Of a stretch of 64,000 bases of DNA, positions 28,722 to 36,000 are shown piece after piece. The notes under the pieces were generated by a model. The model saw only the letters and a program-made list of their open reading frames with translations, made no database searches and was not told where the DNA came from. The position numbers and the translations under genes were made by a program. The stretch's first letter is position 1. Each line of letters starts with the position of its first letter. Origin of the DNA: Blastomonas aquatica (GTDB taxonomy: Bacteria; Pseudomonadota; Alphaproteobacteria; Sphingomonadales; Sphingomonadaceae); NCBI RefSeq assembly GCF_014639875.1, contig NZ_BMGD01000001.1:434001-498000 (forward strand), read 5' to 3'.

Positions 28722-29021
28722 TCACTCAGGCCAACTATCCTTCTGCCATTCGCGGGCCGTATGAAGCACGCGCAGGATGGCCACGGCTCGGTCGCTCTCT
28801 GCGAAAGCATAAGCGATGATGTAGGGGAGACCACGCACCGATTTCTCGTACGTGCCCGTAACCCGTCCGGGATGACCGGTAGCATACTCTCCAAGTTGCT
28901 CCCCGGTTTGGCGTATGGCGCGCACTACGCGTTCTGCAGCATCCGGGTCGTCAGCAGCGATATGCTTCAACACGGCCAAATAGTCTGCCCGCGCCGAACC
29001 GGACCAGACAACCCGCCTCAT
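28722..29021 (-). CDS. RelE/ParE-family toxin
   Basis: A 99-residue basic protein with the ParE/RelE fold pattern: WSGSARADYLAVLKHIAADDPDAAERVV at the N-terminus, then PGRVTGTYEKSVRGLPYIIAYAF, and the terminal strand VAILRVLHTAREW. Relatives inhibit DNA gyrase (ParE) or cleave mRNA on ribosomes (RelE); the sequence looks nearer ParE. Its start overlaps the antitoxin stop by 4 bp, the usual antitoxin-first order. Confidence 0.87.
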   Translation of the reverse strand: MRRVVWSGSARADYLAVLKHIAADDPDAAERVVRAIRQTGEQLGEYATGHPGRVTGTYEKSVRGLPYIIAYAFAESDRAVAILRVLHTAREWQKDSWPE

Positions 29022-29284
29022 GCGCGCCAGGCTTGTGCCTTACGTGCCTTGGCAATGATCGTATCCGCTTCTGCCATGACATCTTCATGCGCGAAAACGC
29101 GACCGGCCTCGACATCGGCGAGGCCTTGCTGGATTCCTTCGATGATAGCCAATTCCCGTTCGACATACGCGGACACTGCGGCAGCGGCGAGATAGGATCG
29201 GCTGCGATCAGTGCCTTCTGCCAGCCGCGACAGCTTGTCGCTGACGGCCTGAGGAACACGGATTGTCATGGTCGTGCTGGTCAT
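29018..29284 (-). CDS. ParD-like ribbon-helix-helix antitoxin
   Basis: An 88-residue antitoxin. The N-terminal ribbon-helix-helix (TTMTIRVPQAVSDKLSRLAEGTDRSRSYLAAAAVSAYV) would bind the operon promoter. The C-terminal helix (EGIQQGLADVEAGRVFAHEDV) would neutralise the toxin. GRVFAHEDVMAE is a common ParD ending. It lies 59 bp downstream of the malonyl-CoA reductase stop on the same strand. The pair forms a type II toxin-antitoxin unit, probably self-repressed. Confidence 0.88.
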   Translation of the reverse strand: MTSTTMTIRVPQAVSDKLSRLAEGTDRSRSYLAAAAVSAYVERELAIIEGIQQGLADVEAGRVFAHEDVMAEADTIIAKARKAQAWRA

Positions 29285-29343
29285 CGCGCTTACTCTATGC
29301 CTTCAGATGTACACAAGTTAGCACACGGGGCACCCTATCACAA

Positions 29344-32300
29344 TCACACCGTCATCGATGTCCCCCGGTAGATCCGCGCCCTGTACCGCGAATCCTGCGC
29401 GTCGGGCAAAGGCGCGCCGACCAGCAGCACCGCCCTCGCAAACCGCTTGAGCTCTTCCTGATGCTCCACCGCGTTGCGCGGTTCTTCCGAACGCACCCGC
29501 CGCGTCAGGTTGATCTGGTTGGTCGGCACATCGTGCACCAGCCGCTCGTTTTCTACTGCCAGCGTCGCGGTGAACGCGTGCAGTGTCGTCTTGACGAAGT
29601 TGGCGAGTGCGAATGCAGGCCCGCTCTGTCCGAAAGGCACGTCGGGCGAGACCAGCACCAATTGGCAGCCATCGTACAGCGAGGCCTTGCGCGACACGCG
29701 GAAGTGCTGGGTCAGGTTTTCCTCGCACAGCTCGCGGAACTCGTCTGCGCTCAGCATCGCGCCGTCTTCGAACAACCGGTCGGGCAGCCCCGCCATCGGG
29801 GTGGAGACCACCGTGGTCGGCCGGCCGAAATCGGTCAGCGCCTGGTCCATCGCGCCTTCGATGTCCGCGCCGCAGACGCGTACGGTCACCTTAGCGGCCA
29901 CCGCCTCGCTCAGCAGTGCCAGCACGTCCGCGCCGCCCGCCTCGCTGCGGGTCAGCAGCACCATCCGCGCGACATCGAGATCGCCGATCAGATGGCTGGC
30001 GGTCTCGGCGATGTAATCGGCCAGATGCTCACCGAACACCCACACGGTCTTGCCCGCCATCTGGTCGAGCCGTTCCTGCTTGGGACTGCCGAACATCTCG
30101 CGCTCGGTGTATGAACGTTCGACGCTCAACCCCCCCGAAGGCTTGAACGTCTCGCCGCTGACCGCGCGGTCGGCAAGGTAGAACACCGTCGCCTGCGCCA
30201 CTTCGCTTTCCTTGGGCATCGCGCCCAGATGCAGCTGCGACAGCACCCCGCGCCCGACCTTGTCGGCTTCCGAGCCGATGCGGTCCTGCGGAAGGTACGG
30301 CATGTCATCGGGCGGGGTCACCATCAGCCAGCCGGTGAGGCCATCCTTGGTCCCGCTGCGCTCCTGCCAGTCGGCGTTCTGCAGCAGATAGCCCGCAGAG
30401 CGCAGCCGCGCGAGCAGGCGACCTGCGATATCAGGAGTGAGCAGATAGCGGTCCCAGGTGCAGATGCCATCGCCCTCGCGCGCGAGCTCAAGGCACAGCA
30501 ACCGCAGCGGATCAGGCGTCGAACGGTCGTGGCTCAGATAGCCGGTATCGTTGCGCGCAAGGCGGCCCAGCACATGCGTCACTTCCGCACCCTCGCGGAT
30601 CGATTCGATGACGGCAGCATAGATCGCGTTGAGCCGCTTGTTTTCGAGGATCAGCCGCGCACGCCGCAGGAAGAGCCCAGGCTTGCCGCCGGTACCCGAC
30701 AGCCGGTCGCCATCGACCGGGCCGGGCGCGATCGCGTTGACCTGGATTTCAGGGCCCAGAAAGCGCGAGAAGCTTTCGACCATTGCGCGCTGCCCCGCCT
30801 TCGACACCGCATAATCGGCGCGGTTGGGATAGGCGACCGCAAGGAATTTCTCGCCGCCGAAGTAGCTCGAGACATTGAGGATATAGCCCGATCCCTGGCG
30901 TTTCATGATCGGCACGACATAATGCATCAGCAGATAGTTGCTGATCAGATTGGCATCGAGCGTCCAGCGCCAGGTTTCGAGCGGCATGTCGATGACCATG
31001 TCCTCGGCGCCCGCCACCCCGGCGTTGTTGATCAGATAATCGATCCGCCCAAACTCTTCCATCGTCGTGTCAGCCGCGCGGCGAAGCGAATCGAAATCGC
31101 TGACATCGACGTTGGCGATGAACTTGATCCGCCGCTCGACCCCCGAAAAGCCGACATCCTGCAGCTCGCCGACGATGCGTTCGCGCGCGGCCTCAAGCTC
31201 GCTTTCGCGCCGGGCGACCATCATCACCTTGGCCCCGGCGAGCGCGAGCAGCCGGGCGACCTGTCCGCCGATCCCGGCGGAACCGCCGGTGATCAGCGCG
31301 ACCTTGCCCAGATGCAGGCCAGTGATGTTTTCGGCAAAGCCCAGCATCGCCTTGCGCGCACCGGTCTCCTCGCCGATGCTCGCGGGCAGGTACAGCGAGG
31401 TCTCGCTGATTTTCTGTTCCTTGAACACGATCCGCGTCGCATGGCCCGCGGCAAAGCGCGTATTCTCATCCTCGACATTGGTATAGCGCACGATCTGGTT
31501 GCCCCAGGCGGCGCGCTTCTGCTGGCCCTGTGCCAGATCGACCCGCGATTCATCGCGCCAGATGGTGATCAGCTGCGCGATCGCCGCAGTCAGGATCTTC
31601 GCCGCCTTGTTGCCCTTGCCGTCGCTGGGGCTCGACATGAACACGAAGCGCGGATCCTGCATCAGATCGGTGCGGCCCTTCCAGTAACGGCGCAAAGTCC
31701 GCGCCACCGCGATGGTACCGGTGAGTTCAACATCGATCAGCGCATCGACCTCGGCATCGCTGGCCATGACCAGACTATCGCCGAAATGATCCGCAGGCTT
31801 GACCGGAAGCACGATGGCGCTGTGGATCGCGCCGTGGGCGTCGGAGTACGCGCGGATCGCGGCCTCCATGCCCTCGGGCTCGGCGCGATTGAAGCGCATG
31901 ATCGTCAGGCCTTCCTCGGTACCCTGAGCTTTGACGCGCGCCTCGGCCTGCGCGACATCGACCTGCCGGGTCATGCCCAGCAGCACGCGCGCGCCGCACG
32001 CGGCCTGGATCTTGGCCATTTCGAGCGCGTCTTCCCACGCCTCGCCAGCCGCGATCAGCACGGTCAGGCCCGCGCCATCCAAGGACCGCATCGAGGGGCG
32101 GGTCATATAGGTCGAGCGCGAATCCTTGCGCACCTGCATGCCGTGGGTGACGTCGATCTCGTTGCCGTTGAGCGCAGCAGATTCGTCGCTGGCGAGGAAC
32201 AGGCATGCATCGGCAATGTCGCCCGGCACCGGCAGCGTCTTCTGCTTGGGCGCGCCTGCGACCGCGCGTTCCAGCGACATCCGACCCATGAAATGGTCGG

Positions 32301-33030
32301 CGGTGGTGTTTTCCGGCTCGCCCTGCAGCGAATCCATCGCCGCGAACACGGTGCGGATGCGCTCGCTTTCGATCGGGCCGGGGAACACGGTGTTCACCCG
32401 AATGCCTTGCGCGCCCAGTTCCTTGGCAAGCTCCTGGCTCAGTGCATTGAGCGCCGCCTTGGGCACGACATAGGCGGTGCGGCCATAATAGCGGGTGTGC
32501 GAGAAAATCGTCGAGATGTTCACCACCGATCCGCCCACCGGCATGATCGGGGCGGCGGCGCGGGTGAGGTTCCAGCTGACGCCCAGCAGGTTGCGCATCG
32601 CATCGGCGACGGTCTCGGTATCGCCATTGGCCTCCATCTCGGCGCGGGTGATCGGCACGTTTTCGAGCGTCTGGCGGGGACCTGCCGAGCCTGCATTGTT
32701 GATCAGGATATCGATGCGACCGAGCGCGGCTTTCACCTCGCCCATCGCGGCGCGAACCGAGTCCGGATCGCCGCCATCAAGGATGACGGTGAACACCCGC
32801 GCCTCATCGACGCCGGTTTCGGCGAGCAATGCCGCCTTGGCCGCGTCGAGCCGCTCGGCGGTGCGCCCGGTCATCACCAGGGTTGCACCCTCGCCGATGA
32901 AGCGGCGGATGATCGCGCCGCCCAGATTGCCCGCAGCCCCGGTGACCAGAGCCACCTTGCCTGCCAGCCGTCCACCTGACGGTGTATGGGTGGTTTCCGC
33001 GCTTTTGGTCGCTTTGGTCTTGCTCGTCAT
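29344..33030 (-). CDS. mcr: Malonyl-CoA reductase (bifunctional, two SDR halves)
   Basis: A 1228-residue fusion of two short-chain dehydrogenase halves, close to the 1220-residue Chloroflexus enzyme. The C-terminal half reduces malonyl-CoA to malonate semialdehyde and the N-terminal half reduces that to 3-hydroxypropionate, both with NADPH. The first half has TGAAGNLG (residues 30-37) and the catalytic pair Tyr187/Lys191 in AYVVPKAAL. The second has TGGSAGIGG (from 581) and Tyr740/Lys744 in YAVSKAGQRAM. Family-specific blocks include NILVN-type INNAGSAGPRQ, VNISTIFSHTRYYGR, QGSGYILNVSSYFGGEK, LSGTGGKPGLFLRRARLILENKRLN and the ending RARIYRGTSMTV. ATG 33030 follows AGGGGAA; a GTG at 33054 is in frame but has no such site. 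It lies 42 bp after the propionyl-CoA synthase stop. Confidence 0.94.
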   Translation of the reverse strand: MTSKTKATKSAETTHTPSGGRLAGKVALVTGAAGNLGGAIIRRFIGEGATLVMTGRTAERLDAAKAALLAETGVDEARVFTVILDGGDPDSVRAAMGEVKAALGRIDILINNAGSAGPRQTLENVPITRAEMEANGDTETVADAMRNLLGVSWNLTRAAAPIMPVGGSVVNISTIFSHTRYYGRTAYVVPKAALNALSQELAKELGAQGIRVNTVFPGPIESERIRTVFAAMDSLQGEPENTTADHFMGRMSLERAVAGAPKQKTLPVPGDIADACLFLASDESAALNGNEIDVTHGMQVRKDSRSTYMTRPSMRSLDGAGLTVLIAAGEAWEDALEMAKIQAACGARVLLGMTRQVDVAQAEARVKAQGTEEGLTIMRFNRAEPEGMEAAIRAYSDAHGAIHSAIVLPVKPADHFGDSLVMASDAEVDALIDVELTGTIAVARTLRRYWKGRTDLMQDPRFVFMSSPSDGKGNKAAKILTAAIAQLITIWRDESRVDLAQGQQKRAAWGNQIVRYTNVEDENTRFAAGHATRIVFKEQKISETSLYLPASIGEETGARKAMLGFAENITGLHLGKVALITGGSAGIGGQVARLLALAGAKVMMVARRESELEAARERIVGELQDVGFSGVERRIKFIANVDVSDFDSLRRAADTTMEEFGRIDYLINNAGVAGAEDMVIDMPLETWRWTLDANLISNYLLMHYVVPIMKRQGSGYILNVSSYFGGEKFLAVAYPNRADYAVSKAGQRAMVESFSRFLGPEIQVNAIAPGPVDGDRLSGTGGKPGLFLRRARLILENKRLNAIYAAVIESIREGAEVTHVLGRLARNDTGYLSHDRSTPDPLRLLCLELAREGDGICTWDRYLLTPDIAGRLLARLRSAGYLLQNADWQERSGTKDGLTGWLMVTPPDDMPYLPQDRIGSEADKVGRGVLSQLHLGAMPKESEVAQATVFYLADRAVSGETFKPSGGLSVERSYTEREMFGSPKQERLDQMAGKTVWVFGEHLADYIAETASHLIGDLDVARMVLLTRSEAGGADVLALLSEAVAAKVTVRVCGADIEGAMDQALTDFGRPTTVVSTPMAGLPDRLFEDGAMLSADEFRELCEENLTQHFRVSRKASLYDGCQLVLVSPDVPFGQSGPAFALANFVKTTLHAFTATLAVENERLVHDVPTNQINLTRRVRSEEPRNAVEHQEELKRFARAVLLVGAPLPDAQDSRYRARIYRGTSMTV

Positions 33031-33072
33031 GTCGGTATTCCCCTGCCGCGCCACTGCTGGCGGCTGATGTCG

Positions 33073-36000
33073 TCAATTGGTGGATGCGGCCCAGTATTCG
33101 AGCAGCTCGTCGCGGCTGCGCAGGCCCATCGCGGGCAGCGCATGGTTGACCACATAGGTCGCGCCAGTGTGCCGGTTGTCCCACATCGCCTGATGCGCCT
33201 CCGGCAGCCCGTCCCACTCGACCACCTGTGGTTCGGTGACCGAAAGCAGCCCGCCTGCGATCATGTTGTTCATCATCGTCACCTCGTGCGCGTTGCACAG
33301 ATGGGTGCCGAAGATGTTGGCGGTGGGCATGATGATCCGGCGCTGACGGGTCCACACCTGCGGCGCATAGAAGGTGTAGCGGCGGCCCGCCATCTCCTCG
33401 GCATAGACCACGCGGCCACCAAAGGGTTTCACCAGCGAGGTCGAGACGCCGAGCGAATCCTGCCCTGCGCGCTCGATCACCAGATCGGGCACCCCGCGCG
33501 GGTTGCCGGGCGACCCCAGGATGCGGCCGACGGCGGTACCGAACGGTTTCATCGTATGCTGCTGATAGCTGCGCACGCCTTCCTTGAACCGCTCGATATC
33601 GGTGCGGGCATCGGGCAGGCGCGGCAGGCTATCGGGCCAGATGAATTCGCTGTCGCGGCGCTTCAGCCCTTCGAGGCTGATGATCCCCTCGACCGATTCC
33701 TCAAGGCCTAGCGATTGCAGGAACTCGCGCTGGCCGTCGGTGGTGGTGACGATGACGGTGCGCGCCTTATACAGCCGCGCCGCCTCGATCATTTCGAGCC
33801 CCAAGGGATCGGCCAGATCGCGGCTTCCGGGGCCATAATACAGCAGCACCGACTCGCCGCCGCGCAACTGCGCGCGCGCCAGCATGTCCGACGGCGATGC
33901 GCTGCCCGCCTTGCCCATGAAGGCGAAGTGATAGCCCGACGATGCGCCATAAAACGCCAGCGTGCCGTTCTCCTCAAGCAGCTGGAAGCTGCGCGGGAAA
34001 GCGGTCTCGCCTGCGTGGCTGACGACGAAATCGGCAAGCGAGCCATCGTTGATCGCCCGGTATTCGTCGAGCAGCACCGATCCATCGGCCTCCCACTGAC
34101 GCGCGGCATCCGGATCATCGGGCACCGCGGTGAACAACGCGGCAAAGCGCGGGTCCTTGCGGTTGAGCGCGCCGACCGCGCCCTGATCCTTGACGAAATC
34201 CGCACGATCCTCGCTCGAGACCAGTCCGGTGGCTTTCAACCCGGTCTTGACGCTGCTCTTGAGCGCGTCGAGCCCGGTGCCGGTGGCGGAGCCCTCGACG
34301 AAGATCGTTTTTCCCGGGATAATCCCCAGGGTTGTGAACAGGCACCGAGTGATCGTGCCGAGGTTCAACACATAGCTGCCCGCCTGCTCCAGCGTCAGAT
34401 CGGGGGGCACGCGGTGCAGCTGCGGCCCCTGGACATTGAGGAACTGCGCATGGCTGCCGGTCTTGGTCTCGTACCCCTGGATCGCGAAGCCTGCGAACAT
34501 CGGATCGTCGCCCGCCTGCGGCGACAACAGGTCCGAGGTGCCCGAATAGACCACCACCATGTCGCCGACACGCAGCCGCCCCTCGCCCTTGACCTCGCTG
34601 CCCAATGCCGCGACCAGCGCCAACCCGCCCGATCCGGTGATCTGGACGTCTTCGTCATGGGCATCGAACGGCGAGACCGGGATGCCGGTGAGCGCCCAGA
34701 TGTCGTTGAAGTTGACCTCGCTGGTCAGCATGTAGACCAGAGCCTCGTTGGGCTCGGGCGCGATCACGGGAACGATATGCTCGCGCTCGTGGGACGCCGG
34801 AGGCCCGAAACGCGGCGCGCCGGTGTCGGGATCGCGGCTGATTCCGAAGGCGAGCTGCTTGTGCGGGATCGCGGTGACGCCGGGATAGAACGGCGCGCCG
34901 ACGGGCAGCAATTGCCCCGATGCGATCATCTCGGCCTTGGTGTCCTCGTGCTCGGCATCGATCCAAACGCCGTTGCGGCGCACAGGCAGCGGCGGGCTCT
35001 GCTTGTCCATGAACTGGCGGATACCAGTCTTGCCGCCTTCGGGATCGATGATCGCTTCGGCGAAATGCTCGCCCTCGCGCTTGAGCCCCGCAGCCATCCC
35101 CTCAGTCCAGCCGGTGCGCACTGCATCGAGCGCGCGGCGTCCTGCTGGCCCGCGCCCCGCCCAGTCGAGCTGCTTGAGGATACGCTGGAGGAACGGGTCT
35201 TCGAGCACCGCATCGAGATCGATGTGCGCAGGGTTGGCCCAGCGCTTGGTCATTGCCTTGCGGTCGGCGAACGCCTTGCCCAGCGGGCTTTCCGGCCCGT
35301 GCCGCGCGAATTCGCGCACCATGCCGTGCGCGAGGCTCAGTACGTCGTTCGATGCGTCCGCCACCTGTTCGATCGCGCCGATCTCGAGCGCCTCGTCGGC
35401 ACTGATCGCACGGCCACCCAGGATCAGGTCGAGCGCATCGCGCAGGCCCTCGCCCGCGCGGCGTTCCGCGAGCAGACGCGGCAGACGCTGCGTCCCGCCA
35501 TAGCCGGGCAATAGCCGCAGGTTGATCTCGGGCTGACCGAAGCGCGCGACGGGTTCGGCAATGCGGTAATGGCAGGCGAGCGCAAACTCCATGCCGCCAC
35601 CCAGCGCCACCCCCTGAATCGCCGCGATGCACGGCTTGCCCATGTTCTCGATCTTGGAAAACGCAAGCTGCGCGTTGCTAGGCAACACGCCCGCTTCCTC
35701 GACCGAGTTCACCTCCTCGAGCATCTGGCGGATATCCGCGCCTGCGACGAACGAGGCGGTGCCCTGGCCTGTAAACACCACCGCGATGACATCGTCCTTG
35801 CGCGCAAGATGCTCGACCACGATCACCAGTTCGTCGATTGCGCGTTCGTTGAGCGCATTCACCGGTGCGTTGGTGACGGTAACGGTGGCAACACGCCGCC
35901 GCGCGCCATCATCTCCCGCGTCCAGATCGTTGTACTGGATCAGGAAGTAGCGATAGCGCTCGAACAGCGCCTGTTCTTCGGCGAGTGTCTGCTTGCGCCG

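Noticed and set aside
30229-32979. A 916-codon plus-strand open frame
   Set aside because: It lies wholly opposite the malonyl-CoA reductase gene; GC-rich codons make long antisense frames common. No recognisable domain is present.
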